Assembly (NCBI GenBank): GCA_017475485.1
Contig: JAFVFO010000020.1
Span: 1 to 63,067 of the forward strand
Source of the DNA: Candidatus Gastranaerophilales bacterium
Lineage (GTDB): Bacteria > Cyanobacteriota > Vampirovibrionia > Gastranaerophilales > Gastranaerophilaceae
Reading direction: 5' to 3'
Length of the DNA: 63,067 nt
This document shows, in pieces, positions 7,307 through 15,990 of this stretch. Position 1 is the stretch's first letter, and every line of letters begins with the position of its first letter. Position numbers and translations under genes: made by a program. The notes beneath the pieces were generated by a model. The model saw only the letters and a program-made list of their open reading frames with translations. It was not told the DNA's origin and ran no database searches.

Positions 7307-8267
7307 GCTGAATATTAATGATATTAAGGTTATTCAAGCACCCTTGGCAGGGATATCGGATATTGTCTTTAGAGGACAGATAAGAAAATATTCCGATAGC
7401 TGTCTTATGACAACGGAGATGATTTCATCTGAAATGCTTTGCAATAATCCTAATCCGAGGATAATTCAATTTGAAGAATTTGAATACCCTCTTGCCTTTC
7501 AGCTTGTCGGGCATAAGGTTGATAAAATGGTTAAAGCTGCTAAAATTTTAGCACCTTATGCAAGCATGATTGATATAAATTGTGGATGTCCCGTTAAAAA
7601 AGTTGTTGTATCGCATGACGGTTCAGCCATGATGAAAACGCCTGAATTGGCTTGTGAAATATTAAGCGCAATTAAAGAGGCTACAGGGCTTATGGTTAGT
7701 GCTAAATTTCGCCTCGGTTGGTCGAAAACTCAGGAAAATTATATTGAATTTGCGCAATCGCTTGAAAAGGCAGGGGCCGACTTTGTAACTCTTCATGCAA
7801 GAACGCGCGCCGATATGTATCAGGGCAGTGCTGATTGGAATAAAATTAAACTTCTTGTTGATGAATTGAAAATACCTGTTTTTGCAAATGGTGATATTAA
7901 AACGCTTGATGACGCTAAAAAATGTCTTGAAATTACTAATGCAAAAGGTGTTTCAATAGGCAGGGGCATTATGGGCGATTTCAGCCTTCCGTATAGAATT
8001 GAAAAATATATTAACGAAGGTATAATTTTGCCTGAGCCTGATTTAGTTGAAAAAATTGCAATGCTTCGTGAGCATTTGCGCCTTGAAGTTATAAATATGG
8101 GCGAAATAAACGGTGTTAAATTTATGAGAAAATTTTATAATTATTATATTTCAAGCGTGAGAAATGCTTCTAAGTATCGCGCTAAACTTGTTATATTGGA
8201 AACGGAAAAAGAAATTAATAAAGTTTTAGATGAAATACTACATATACATTCTCTTGACTGTGTTTAA
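7293..8267 (+). CDS. dus: tRNA-dihydrouridine synthase (DusB-like)
   Basis: This 324-residue TIM-barrel flavoenzyme reduces uridine to dihydrouridine in the tRNA D-loop with NADPH. Signatures are APLAGISDIVFR at the start, DINCGCPVKKV containing the catalytic Cys (about residue 98), KFRLGW, THLHAR-like VTLHART, FANGDI and VSIGRGIMGD for FMN phosphate binding. Length fits the DusB group. The start lies inside the end of the TPR gene, and the 3' end overlaps the GIY-YIG gene by 38 nt, so three genes are packed head to tail. Confidence 0.93.
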   Translation: MPKNKLNINDIKVIQAPLAGISDIVFRGQIRKYSDSCLMTTEMISSEMLCNNPNPRIIQFEEFEYPLAFQLVGHKVDKMVKAAKILAPYASMIDINCGCPVKKVVVSHDGSAMMKTPELACEILSAIKEATGLMVSAKFRLGWSKTQENYIEFAQSLEKAGADFVTLHARTRADMYQGSADWNKIKLLVDELKIPVFANGDIKTLDDAKKCLEITNAKGVSIGRGIMGDFSLPYRIEKYINEGIILPEPDLVEKIAMLREHLRLEVINMGEINGVKFMRKFYNYYISSVRNASKYRAKLVILETEKEINKVLDEILHIHSLDCV

Positions 8268-8535
8268 TACTTTGTATTGCGGAATTACGCCCGATATGAA
8301 AAAGCGCTACAAAGCGCATATAGAAGGCAAGGGCGCTAAATATACAAAATCTCATAAGCCTAAAGGCATAATGTATGTTGATATTTTAGAAGATAAGTCA
8401 AGCGCCCTTAAAGAAGAATATAAAATTAAAAAAACTCTTAGCCGTTTAAAGAAAATGGAATTAATAAACAAAAATAAAGAAAAAACTGAAGAAATTTTAA
8501 AAAAACTTGATATGGCAGAATTTTTACAAACATAG
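8230..8535 (+). CDS. GIY-YIG domain protein (UPF0213/YhbQ type)
   Basis: The 101-residue product is one GIY-YIG nuclease domain: YYIYILLTVFN followed by LYCGITPDMKKRYKAH, where the second motif reads YCG instead of YIG, then KYTKSHKP and an EYKIKKTLSRLKKMELI helix typical of the small single-domain family. Members are thought to act on damaged or branched DNA, but the physiological role is not settled. The start codon lies 38 nt inside dus. The ATG gives the exact family N-terminus, so the overlap is probably real. Confidence 0.85.
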   Translation: MKYYIYILLTVFNTLYCGITPDMKKRYKAHIEGKGAKYTKSHKPKGIMYVDILEDKSSALKEEYKIKKTLSRLKKMELINKNKEKTEEILKKLDMAEFLQT

Positions 8536-8588
8536 ATAAAGTTGTCATATCCTAAAATTTAAGTTAGAATTTAATAAAGGGCATAAAA

Positions 8589-9395
8589 ATGAAATCGCCG
8601 AAAGAAATAAATTTAGAACAAAAAATACTTGAAAAGTTAAAACATCATCCTAACTGCTTGAAGTTGGCAAATTTTTTATTTGCCGATGAAGAACTGCAGG
8701 TTATGCAGGATTATGCAAATAATGTTTCAATAAAACGTCTTGGCTATAATGACCATGGGCCTGTACACATGCGTCAGGTTACAAATAATGCAATTAAAAT
8801 GCTTAATATTTTGAACCACGCAGGTATTAAAACCTCATTGGAACAAGAAGAAATAGGTACATTTGAAGATAGCATGTGCGCAATTATTCTTGCAGGTTTA
8901 ACCCATGACCTTGGTATGATGATAGGCAGGGATTCTCATGAACAAATGTCTGTTATTTTATCTCAGCCGATAATTGATAAGGCGTTAAAACATGTGTTCC
9001 CTGAAGATATCCAAAAAAGAACCATAATCAAGTCCCTTACGACGGAATCTATTATAGGGCACATGTCAAACAGAAAAATTCATTCCACTGAAGCCGGAAT
9101 TATTTTAATTGCGGATGGGTGCGATATGACAAAAGGCAGGGCAAGAATTCCTCTTGCGATTAACACTAATCCCAGAGTTGGTGATATTCACAAGTATTCT
9201 GCTTCTGCAATAGAACGTGTCGGGATTAAACCCGGCGAAAGAAAGCCTGTTAAGATTGTTATAGAAATGTCTGCCGAAGTAGGATTTTTCCAGATAGAAG
9301 AAGTATTATTGACAAAAGTAAATTCATCTCCGGCAAAAGTCTATGTGGAATTGTATGCAGGAGTTACGGGACAAGAATGTAAGTGCTATTTGTAA
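8589..9395 (+). CDS. HD-domain phosphohydrolase
   Basis: The 268-residue protein carries metal-binding HD residues: NDHGPVHMRQV (His pair, residues about 56-60), then GLTHDLGM with the HD doublet (about 106-107), and later conserved acidic/His positions in HSTEAGIILIADGCDMTKG. It should be a cytoplasmic metal-dependent phosphohydrolase; the substrate (nucleotide, cyclic nucleotide or other) is unknown. The C-terminal part (VKIVIEMSAEVGFFQIEEVL) looks like a small alpha/beta accessory domain. AAAGGG precedes the ATG. Archaeal-type HD proteins of similar length exist; no closer assignment is possible here. Confidence 0.82.
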   Translation: MKSPKEINLEQKILEKLKHHPNCLKLANFLFADEELQVMQDYANNVSIKRLGYNDHGPVHMRQVTNNAIKMLNILNHAGIKTSLEQEEIGTFEDSMCAIILAGLTHDLGMMIGRDSHEQMSVILSQPIIDKALKHVFPEDIQKRTIIKSLTTESIIGHMSNRKIHSTEAGIILIADGCDMTKGRARIPLAINTNPRVGDIHKYSASAIERVGIKPGERKPVKIVIEMSAEVGFFQIEEVLLTKVNSSPAKVYVELYAGVTGQECKCYL

Positions 9396-9463
9396 AATAA
9401 TTTATCTGTCAATACATATCAAATACGCCAATTCATGTCAAAACACTATAAAAATAAAAGAAA

Positions 9464-10810
9464 ATGTCAACAAAAGATTTAACGAAAGACAATCCGCTAA
9501 AGCTGATATTAGCGTTCATGTTGCCTATTTTTGCAGGTAATCTTTTCCAGCTTCTGTATAATTTTACAGACGCCGTTATAGTCGGGCGCGCCCTTGGGGT
9601 AGAAGCGTTAGGGGCGGTAGGGGTCACAACTCCTTTAATTTTTATGGTAATCAGCTTTGTTTTTGCAACTACTCAAGGCTTCAGCGTTGTTTTAGCGCAA
9701 AAATTCGGTGCGGAGCAATTTGATTTAGTTAAAAAATCTTATGCTTCTTCAATTTTGTTATCGGGAATATTAGCAGTATTTATCACGCTTTTAATATTGC
9801 CTAATACCGTTTTATTTTTAAAATTTTTAAATACGCCTTCTGAAATTTTGGATATGGCAAACAGCTACCTATCCATAATTTTTGGCGGGCTTTTTGCAAC
9901 AATATTTTACAACATGCTCTCTAACACAATAAGGGCGTTAGGAGATTCTAAAACCCCTTTATATTTTTTGATTTTATCTTCTGTTTTAAATATAGTTTTA
10001 GATTTGTTATTTGTTGTTAAATTAAATTTTTCCGTAGCGGGCGCTGCTTGGGCTACTGTTGTTTCTCAAATAATATCGGGGGTTTTATGTTTAATATTAA
10101 TGTGTTTAAAATTCCCTGTTTTAAAACTAAACCTTAACGATTGGAAATTAGATTGGAAATTTTTATATGAACATATAAGAATAGGCATTCCAATGGGAAT
10201 ACAGATTTCCATATTATCTATGGGAAAAATAATATTACAATACGTTTTAAACGGTTTCGGTACAAATGCAATTGCTGCATTTACAACAGGCATGAGGGTT
10301 GATCAAATATTTTATCAAATATATTTAGCACTTGGTATAACAATGGCGAATTATACGGCTCAAAACCATGGGGCAGGTAAAATTTCCAGAATTAAAAAGG
10401 GTGCTGAAATCAGCATGAGATTGGTTTTATTAATAACAATATTCTCTGTTGTAGTTCTTGGCTTCTTTGCGGATGAAATTGCTTCATTGTTTATGGAAAC
10501 ATCAAATCAGGAAGTTGTTGAACTTGCAGCATTATATTTACACATAATTATGATATTCTTGTTCTTCTTGGGTACATTACTTGTATTCAGAAATATCCTG
10601 CAAGGTATCGGCGAAGTGGGTGCACCTTTATTGTCAGGTGTGGTAGAATTAATTGTCAGAGGTGGAGCTGCAATATTTTTAGGTTATTATTTTAACTATA
10701 CAGGCATTTGTTTTGCAACACCTTTAGCATGGCTTGCAGGGGCGCTGGTGCTATTTGGCGGATATAAATTAAGCCTTAAGAGAAGATTAAAAAAATTAAA
10801 AAATAAATAA
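9464..10810 (+). CDS. MATE-family multidrug exporter
   Basis: This 448-residue membrane protein has twelve predicted helices arranged as two six-helix halves, typical of the multidrug and toxin extrusion family. The N-terminal NPLKLILAFMLPIFAGNLFQ and LYNFTDAVIVGR are the family's first-helix signatures, and the second half restarts at IRIGIPMGIQISILSMG. It should export cationic or aromatic compounds using Na+ or H+. No ribosome site is evident before the ATG (AATAAAAGAAAATG). A second, deleted copy of the same subfamily follows after only 2 nt. Confidence 0.93.
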   Translation: MSTKDLTKDNPLKLILAFMLPIFAGNLFQLLYNFTDAVIVGRALGVEALGAVGVTTPLIFMVISFVFATTQGFSVVLAQKFGAEQFDLVKKSYASSILLSGILAVFITLLILPNTVLFLKFLNTPSEILDMANSYLSIIFGGLFATIFYNMLSNTIRALGDSKTPLYFLILSSVLNIVLDLLFVVKLNFSVAGAAWATVVSQIISGVLCLILMCLKFPVLKLNLNDWKLDWKFLYEHIRIGIPMGIQISILSMGKIILQYVLNGFGTNAIAAFTTGMRVDQIFYQIYLALGITMANYTAQNHGAGKISRIKKGAEISMRLVLLITIFSVVVLGFFADEIASLFMETSNQEVVELAALYLHIIMIFLFFLGTLLVFRNILQGIGEVGAPLLSGVVELIVRGGAAIFLGYYFNYTGICFATPLAWLAGALVLFGGYKLSLKRRLKKLKNK

Positions 10811-10812
10811 TT

Positions 10813-11046
10813 ATGGCTTCAAAAGAACTTACAAAAGGCAATCCTTTAAAATTAATTATATGCTTTATGATACCCATATTTTCGGGCAATCTGTTTCAGC
10901 TTTTTTATAATTTTATAGACGCACTTATTGTAGGCAGGTTTATCGGTATTGACGCATTGGCTTCCGTTGGTGCAAGCGGTGCTTTTGTATTATTTTTAGG
11001 CTATAAAATAAGTCTTGCGAAAAATTTTAAAAAATTAAAAAACTAG
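10813..11046 (+). pseudogene. Internally deleted MATE paralog (N- and C-ends fused in frame)
   Basis: The 77-residue reading frame begins MASKELTKGNPLKLIICFMI and follows the first 55 or so residues of the upstream MATE protein. It then jumps straight to FVLFLGYKISLAKNFKKLKN, which matches the last 22 residues of that protein. About 370 residues are missing, and the join is in frame. The simplest account is tandem duplication of the exporter followed by deletion of the middle. The remnant keeps one full first helix and a short second one, so transport is impossible. The nucleotide sequence has diverged from the upstream gene, so the duplication is not recent. Confidence 0.85.
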
Positions 11047-11062
11047 TTCATTGAAAGTATTT

Positions 11063-11197
11063 TAATTAGTCAGTATTGACTAATTAGGTGTAAATTTGGT
11101 ATATAATTAGTCAGTGGTGACTAATTAAGTGTTAATTGGTCAGTATTGACTAATTAGGTGCAAAATAACCGCTTAATTAGTCATAAATGACTAATTA
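11063..11197. promoter_or_regulatory. Array of four palindromic operators upstream of hipBA
   Basis: Four copies of TAATTAGTCA-N4-TGACTAATTA occur at 11063-11086, 11104-11127, 11133-11156 (one base changed: TAATTGGTCA) and 11174-11197. Centre-to-centre spacings are 41, 29 and 41 bp, a symmetric arrangement. Copy 1 covers the likely -35 and copy 2 the -10. E. coli hipBA also has four operators bound by HipB, although of different sequence, so these are most likely sites for the HTH protein encoded immediately downstream. The last copy ends 11 nt before its ATG. Confidence 0.88.
11076..11107 (+). promoter_or_regulatory. hipBA promoter inside the operator array
   Basis: TTGACT (11076-11081), the right half of operator 1, is 18 nt from TATATA (11100-11105), which overlaps TATAAT (11102-11107) and the left edge of operator 2. 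Binding of the repressor to either copy would block RNA polymerase. Confidence 0.65.
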
Positions 11198-11207
11198 AAG
11201 GATAATT

Positions 11208-11546
11208 ATGAAAATTAAAGGAAATGAAAATAACAAGGCAATTTTATTAGAAATCGGGCAAAGAATAAAAGATAACAGAATTGCTCAAGAATCAACCCAG
11301 CACGAACTTGCCTTAAAATCAGGTGTTTCAGATAAAACAGTTGCAAGAATTGAAGCAGGTGATAATACAAAAATAGAAAATCTTTTAAACATTTTGCGCT
11401 CGCTTGGCTATCTTTCAAATATGGAGCTTTTAATTACCGAACAAAGCATCTCTCTTGAAGCAATGTATAAAAATACAAAAACAAGAAGTCGTGTTTCTAA
11501 TAAAAAAGAACAAAAACGGGGCTGGGTTTGGGGAGATGAAAAATGA
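11208..11546 (+). CDS. hipB: HipB-like XRE-family antitoxin/repressor
   Basis: The 112-residue protein has an N-terminal five-helix Cro/C1 (XRE) domain: IGQRIKDNRIAQESTQHELA then SGVSDKTVARIEAGDNTKIENLLNILRSLGY at about residues 17-66, followed by a basic flexible tail rich in Lys and Arg and ending RGWVWGDEK. In hipBA modules this protein neutralises the kinase HipA and represses the operon by binding upstream palindromes. The four operators just upstream and a 4-nt overlap (ATGA) with hipA fit that role exactly. AAAGGA is the ribosome site. Confidence 0.9.
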   Translation: MKIKGNENNKAILLEIGQRIKDNRIAQESTQHELALKSGVSDKTVARIEAGDNTKIENLLNILRSLGYLSNMELLITEQSISLEAMYKNTKTRSRVSNKKEQKRGWVWGDEK

Positions 11547-12820
11547 TTTTATCAAATGTATATCTTTGGGGTTCAAAAGTTGGAATTATAGCACAAGAAG
11601 ATGAACATAGCATTCCAAAATTCAGCTATGATAAGGATTTTATTTCAAGCGGTATAGAATTATCCCCTATTGTAATGCCTTTATCAAATAAAATATATTC
11701 ATTTCCAACCTTAAACAGTAAAACATTCTATTTATTACCCGGTTTAATTGCGGATTCTTTGCCTGACAGATATGGGAATAGATTAATTGAAAGATATCTT
11801 ATTCAACAAGGCAGAAAAATTGAAGATTTCAGTATAGTTGAAAGATTGCTATATACCGGAAAACGCGCCATGGGTGCGCTTGAATATATGCCTGAAAAAC
11901 AAATCGGCAAAACAAAAGATTCTTCAATTGATATAGACGCACTTGTAAAACTGGCTTCCGATATTTTATCCGAAAGAGAAAACATTAATATTAAGGTAAA
12001 AAATCCCACAATGGAGCAGATTATAAAAGTCGGAACATCTGCAGGCGGTATGAGGGCAAAGGCTGTTGTTGCATGGAATAAAGATACAAATGATATTCGC
12101 TCGGGGCAAATTGATAATCTTGAAGGTTATGAATATTGGATAATGAAATTTGACGGTGTTAAGGGAAATGTTGATGACCCTGAAACTGCTTCTTATACAA
12201 AAATAGAATATGCTTATTATTTAATGGCGCTGGCATGTAAAATTAATATGAACGAATGCAGGCTTTATGAAGAAAATTCAAGATTTCATTTTATGACAAA
12301 AAGATTTGACAGAATTGAAAACGGCCAAAAACTTCACATGCAGACACTTGGTGCAATTGCACACTATGATTATAATCTGGCCGGTGAATACAGCTATGAA
12401 GATGCTTTTTGGGTTATGAATAAATTAAATTTAGAGCAAAATGATATTGAACAATTCTATAGGAGAATGGTTTTTAATGTTATTGCAAGAAACCAAGATG
12501 ACCATGTTAAAAATATTTCATTTTTAATGGACAAAAAAGGCACTTGGACACTTTCTCCCGCTTATGATATGACTTATTCGTATAACCCAATTGGTGTTTG
12601 GACAAATAAACATCAGATGTTAATAAATAATAAATCGGAAGATATTTCTATGGATGATTTATTAAAATGTGCAAATTATATGAATATTAGCTCTATAAGG
12701 GCAAAAAATATTATAAAAGATGTTAAAGAAGGTGTTTCATCTTGGGAAGAATTTGCAAAAAAGGCCTTTATACCAAAAAAAGAAACAGAAGAAATCAGAA
12801 ATAATTTTGTTCTTTTGTAA
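11543..12820 (+). CDS. hipA: HipA-family Ser/Thr kinase toxin
   Basis: The 425-residue product has the HipA plan: an N-terminal Couple_hipA domain (SNVYLWGSKVGIIAQ to about residue 100), a glycine-rich loop VGTSAGGMRAKA near residue 170, and the C-terminal kinase core with the catalytic loop RNQDDHVKNISF (about 314-325) and metal-binding SPAYDMT (about 337). E. coli HipA phosphorylates glutamyl-tRNA synthetase and induces dormancy; the target of this one is unknown. All catalytic motifs are intact, so the toxin is probably active. It is translationally coupled to hipB. Confidence 0.93.
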   Translation: MILSNVYLWGSKVGIIAQEDEHSIPKFSYDKDFISSGIELSPIVMPLSNKIYSFPTLNSKTFYLLPGLIADSLPDRYGNRLIERYLIQQGRKIEDFSIVERLLYTGKRAMGALEYMPEKQIGKTKDSSIDIDALVKLASDILSERENINIKVKNPTMEQIIKVGTSAGGMRAKAVVAWNKDTNDIRSGQIDNLEGYEYWIMKFDGVKGNVDDPETASYTKIEYAYYLMALACKINMNECRLYEENSRFHFMTKRFDRIENGQKLHMQTLGAIAHYDYNLAGEYSYEDAFWVMNKLNLEQNDIEQFYRRMVFNVIARNQDDHVKNISFLMDKKGTWTLSPAYDMTYSYNPIGVWTNKHQMLINNKSEDISMDDLLKCANYMNISSIRAKNIIKDVKEGVSSWEEFAKKAFIPKKETEEIRNNFVLL

Positions 12821-12833
12821 AATAAGCTATAAT
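12805..12833 (+). promoter_or_regulatory. Leaderless-type promoter of the amidase gene
   Basis: TATAAT (12828-12833) is followed by ATTTTT and the ATG at 12840. A weak -35 TTTTGT (12805-12810) lies 17 nt upstream. No ribosome site fits in the 6 nt, so the mRNA should begin at the start codon. Confidence 0.6.
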
Positions 12834-12839
12834 ATTTTT

Positions 12840-14006
12840 ATGAAGAAATTATTTTATATCTTTTTTTTATTAATCTTTTCTTTTGCGCAAGGAATTGAAT
12901 TAAAAAATGTCGGTATTGCAAAGTATGCAGTTTTAGAGGTTAATCAAGACAGAACACCCTTGAGGGATAATTATAATGAAGACGCTAAAAGATTATCGCA
13001 TTTGTTTAAAGATACCGTACTTTTTGCTGATAAACAAACCGATAAATATTACAGAGTTGAACTTGAGCCTAAAAAATATGCTTGGATAAATAAAGAATTT
13101 GTTGAAGTGCAGGGAATAATTCCTGAAAAAAGATTTGAGGGGATACAAAAATTAATTTTTAAAACAGAGAAAGATAATTATGAATTAAAAATTATAACTC
13201 CTCAAAAAAGCGCATATACTTTAACAGAAGATAATGATAACTTAAAATTTAACTTATTTGATAACAGATTTGACCCGATAGAAGCCAAAATAACAAATTT
13301 GTCGGGCAGATTTCGTCTTAGTAATAAATTTGAAGATGAACTAAAAATTGATTTTAATAACGATAAAAAATTATTCGGTTACGGAATAAAAGCTACAGAA
13401 GAAGGCTATATTTTAAATATTAAACGCCCCCCTAAAATCAATAAAAAAAGACCCTTAAAAGGTATAAAAGTTGTTATTGACCCGGGCCATGGCGGATGTG
13501 AAAAGGGAGCTGTAGCATTTGGTTTGGAAGAAAAAAATATTAATCTTCAAATATCAAAAATATTAAGAAAAGAACTTAAAAAAAGAGGTGCAAAGGTTTA
13601 TATGACGCGCAAAAAAGATAAACAAGTTCCTCTTTATTCAAGAGTTGATTTTGCATTAGAAAAAAATGCGGATATTTTGTTGAGTATTCATCAAAATTCG
13701 CTTCCAAACCCAAAAGACGTTAATAAAAAGCATGGTGTCGGAACATATTATTATCATAATCAATCAAAACCCCTTGCGGCTTCAATACAAAAAAGACTGT
13801 TAGAAGCGACAGGTTTTATGGATGATAAGGTGAATAACCGTTCTTTTGCCTTAACTCGTCCCAGCGAGCAATTAAGCGTTTTAATTGAATGCGGTTATTT
13901 GATTTATAAGCCCGAAGCGGATAAATTAATTGATAAAAAATTTCAAAAAATGATTGCTCAAGCAATTGTAAAGGGTTGCGAAGATTGCCTTAGAGAAAAT
14001 TATTAA
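12840..14006 (+). CDS. Secreted N-acetylmuramoyl-L-alanine amidase (Amidase_3)
   Basis: The 388-residue protein starts with a signal peptide (MKKLFYIFFLLIFSFAQG), has an SH3-like or AMIN-type N-terminal region to about residue 200, and ends in a zinc amidase domain. Zinc ligands and catalytic residues are visible in VVIDPGHGG (His), the following Glu, LLSIHQNS (His) and VLIECGYL (catalytic Glu). It should cleave the amide bond between MurNAc and the stem peptide during cell separation. The start is set at 12840, where the signal peptide begins; an earlier in-frame start would place 40 basic residues within hipA. Confidence 0.92.
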   Translation: MKKLFYIFFLLIFSFAQGIELKNVGIAKYAVLEVNQDRTPLRDNYNEDAKRLSHLFKDTVLFADKQTDKYYRVELEPKKYAWINKEFVEVQGIIPEKRFEGIQKLIFKTEKDNYELKIITPQKSAYTLTEDNDNLKFNLFDNRFDPIEAKITNLSGRFRLSNKFEDELKIDFNNDKKLFGYGIKATEEGYILNIKRPPKINKKRPLKGIKVVIDPGHGGCEKGAVAFGLEEKNINLQISKILRKELKKRGAKVYMTRKKDKQVPLYSRVDFALEKNADILLSIHQNSLPNPKDVNKKHGVGTYYYHNQSKPLAASIQKRLLEATGFMDDKVNNRSFALTRPSEQLSVLIECGYLIYKPEADKLIDKKFQKMIAQAIVKGCEDCLRENY

Positions 14007-14021
14007 TTAAAAAAGCTAAAT

Positions 14022-14052
14022 AAACCGCAGTTATTAAATAACTGCGGGGTTT
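14022..14052. terminator. Bidirectional terminator between amidase and purB
   Basis: CCGCAGTTAT (14025-14034) pairs with ATAACTGCGG (14038-14047) around a 3-nt loop, flanked by AAA on one side and GGTTT on the other. It can end both convergent transcripts. Confidence 0.85.
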
Positions 14053-14087
14053 GTGCTTTGGTATGAGGGCTATATGCGCCCCCTTAA

Positions 14088-15362
14088 TCACATAAATCTT
14101 TCAAAGATTTTATCAATATTTTTTAAATATTTTTCCTGATTGAAGCAATCTTTTATTTCTTCTTCATTTAGGTGTTTTTTCATATTTTCTCTAAAGTCAC
14201 CATTATTATTAAATGCCTCAAGTGCTTCTTTTTGAACAATTTTATAGGCTTCTTCGCGTGTCATATTATGGTCTAATAATTTTAAAAGACAGCTTTGAGA
14301 ATATATAATACCGCCATATTTATCGGCATTTTTTAACATATTTTCTTCTTTAATAACAAGATTTTTTATAACGTTTAAAAATCTGTTCAGCATATAATCG
14401 ATTAAAATTGTTGAATCGGGGAAAATTATACGCTCAACTGATGAATGAGATATATCTCTTTCATGCCAAAGAGCAATATCTTCCATGGCACTTATTGAAT
14501 TGGCCCTTAAAATGCGTGCTAATCCCGATAAATTTTCGCTTGAAATCGGGTTTTTCTTATGAGGCATGGCGGATGAGCCTTTTTGTCCCGAGGCAAAACC
14601 TTCTTCAACTTCTGCAACTTCAAAACGCTGTAAGTGTCTGATTTCTATAGAAAAATTTTCTATTACACTGCCGATTAATGCAATTGCACAGATATATGCT
14701 GCGTGTCTGTCGCGTGCAATGATTTGGGTTGATATTTTTGCAGGGACTAATCCTAAAATTTCACAAGTTTTTTCTTCCACTAAAGGGTCGATATTTGAAT
14801 ATGTACCGCATGGGCCTGAAATTTGACCTGCTAAAATGTCATTTAGTGCATAATTAAACCTTCTTTGGGCACGATTTAACATATCAAGCAAATTTAATAA
14901 CTTAAATCCGAATGTTATAACCTCAGCGCCCATACCGTGCGAACGGCCTAAACACACTGTATTTTTGTGTTTTATTGCAAGTTCTTTTACTTCTTTAATC
15001 AGTTTATCAAGGTCATTATTGATGATTTTAGAAGCGTCTTTAATTTGAAGTGCAAATGCTGTATCTATAACATCAGAGCTTGTCAGGCCTTTATGGATGT
15101 ATGGAGAATATTTTTTGCCTACATTTTCATTAACATTTTCCAAAAATGCAATTACATCATGGCGCACTGTGCGCTCAATTTCATCAATTCTTTTAACATC
15201 AAATTTGGCCGTATTTTTTATATTTTCATAAACTTCAGGTGCAAAATTTCCTAATTCCACCTGAGCTTTAACTACCGCTAATTCTACATCCAGATAGTAT
15301 GAAAATTTCGACTTTAATTCCCAAATATCTGCAATTTCTTTTCTTGAATATCTGCTAATCAT
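14088..15362 (-). CDS. purB: Adenylosuccinate lyase
   Basis: This 424-residue member of the fumarase/aspartase superfamily carries out two purine steps: release of fumarate from SAICAR and from adenylosuccinate. The signature SSAMPHKKNPISSENL (flexible catalytic loop) lies near residue 265, with THKGLTSSDVIDTA and GRSHGMGAEV as the other two active-site regions. Length is close to the family norm. The ATG sits 6 nt after a TATAAT box located at the very end of rsmG, so purB probably has its own leaderless transcript. Confidence 0.95.
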   Translation of the reverse strand: MISRYSRKEIADIWELKSKFSYYLDVELAVVKAQVELGNFAPEVYENIKNTAKFDVKRIDEIERTVRHDVIAFLENVNENVGKKYSPYIHKGLTSSDVIDTAFALQIKDASKIINNDLDKLIKEVKELAIKHKNTVCLGRSHGMGAEVITFGFKLLNLLDMLNRAQRRFNYALNDILAGQISGPCGTYSNIDPLVEEKTCEILGLVPAKISTQIIARDRHAAYICAIALIGSVIENFSIEIRHLQRFEVAEVEEGFASGQKGSSAMPHKKNPISSENLSGLARILRANSISAMEDIALWHERDISHSSVERIIFPDSTILIDYMLNRFLNVIKNLVIKEENMLKNADKYGGIIYSQSCLLKLLDHNMTREEAYKIVQKEALEAFNNNGDFRENMKKHLNEEEIKDCFNQEKYLKNIDKIFERFM

Positions 15363-15368
15363 ATTTGA

Positions 15369-15398
15369 ATTATAGCATAATTACGAGCTTGCGTTCAA
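15369..15398 (-). promoter_or_regulatory. Leaderless-type promoter of purB
   Basis: On the minus strand TTGAAC (15393-15398), 18 nt, TATAAT (15369-15374), TCAAAT, then ATG at 15362. The promoter lies within the last codons of rsmG. Confidence 0.65.
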
Positions 15399-15990
15399 AA
15401 TTTTCATCAAGGGGTAATTCGTATGGAATAGTTTGAAATTCTACATTTTTATATTTCTTTTTGAATTCATCTATTTCATTTTGTACGGTTTTTGATTTAT
15501 AAATTAAAAACCGCCCCCCTTTTTTTAAATGTTTTTTTGAAAGTTCATAAATATCGCTGATTTTGCCTACTGCTCTTGAAACAATTAAATCTGCATTAAG
15601 AGGCTCAACATCTTCAATTCTTGAATAAAGTACTTCAAGATTATCCAGTTTTAAACTTTCTTTAATTTCTTTTATAAAATTAATTTTTTTAATTCTTGAA
15701 TCATTTGCAATAATTTTTTTATCTCTAAAGCAAATTGCAAGTATTACCCCCGGAAAACCGCCCCCTGTACCGATATCCAAAATATTTTTATGATTTTTAA
15801 AATCTTCCCATAAATTAATCGCCAAAGAATCATAAACATGTTTTTCAAAAAGCACTTTAGTATCGTTTTTACTCATTAAATTTGTATGAGAATTGTAATT
15901 TAAAAATAATTCTTCCCACTTTAACAGGTCTTTTTGAATTTCAAAAGGAAGATTGATGTTTAGGTTTTTTAAAATTTCAAAATCCGTCAT
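15370..15990 (-). CDS. rsmG: 16S rRNA (guanine-527-N7)-methyltransferase
   Basis: The 206-residue protein has the GidB/RsmG fold: an N-terminal helical part with NSHTNLMSKNDTKVLFEKHVYDSL, the SAM-binding loop DIGTGGGFPGVILAI (about residues 71-85), NDSRIKKINFI, and SRAVGKISDIYEL with the conserved Arg-Ala. It methylates G527 in the 530 loop of 16S rRNA; loss gives low-level streptomycin resistance in other bacteria. Its ATG overlaps the end of the upstream P-loop/TPR gene by 4 nt. Confidence 0.94.
   Translation of the reverse strand: MTDFEILKNLNINLPFEIQKDLLKWEELFLNYNSHTNLMSKNDTKVLFEKHVYDSLAINLWEDFKNHKNILDIGTGGGFPGVILAICFRDKKIIANDSRIKKINFIKEIKESLKLDNLEVLYSRIEDVEPLNADLIVSRAVGKISDIYELSKKHLKKGGRFLIYKSKTVQNEIDEFKKKYKNVEFQTIPYELPLDENFERKLVIML

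Noticed and set aside
11063-11197. CRISPR-like array
   Set aside because: The units are inverted repeats with unequal 6-21 nt gaps, not direct repeats with unique spacers, and no cas gene is near.
12720-12839. Amidase start at 12720
   Set aside because: The first 40 residues are basic and lie inside hipA; a signal peptide begins exactly at 12840.
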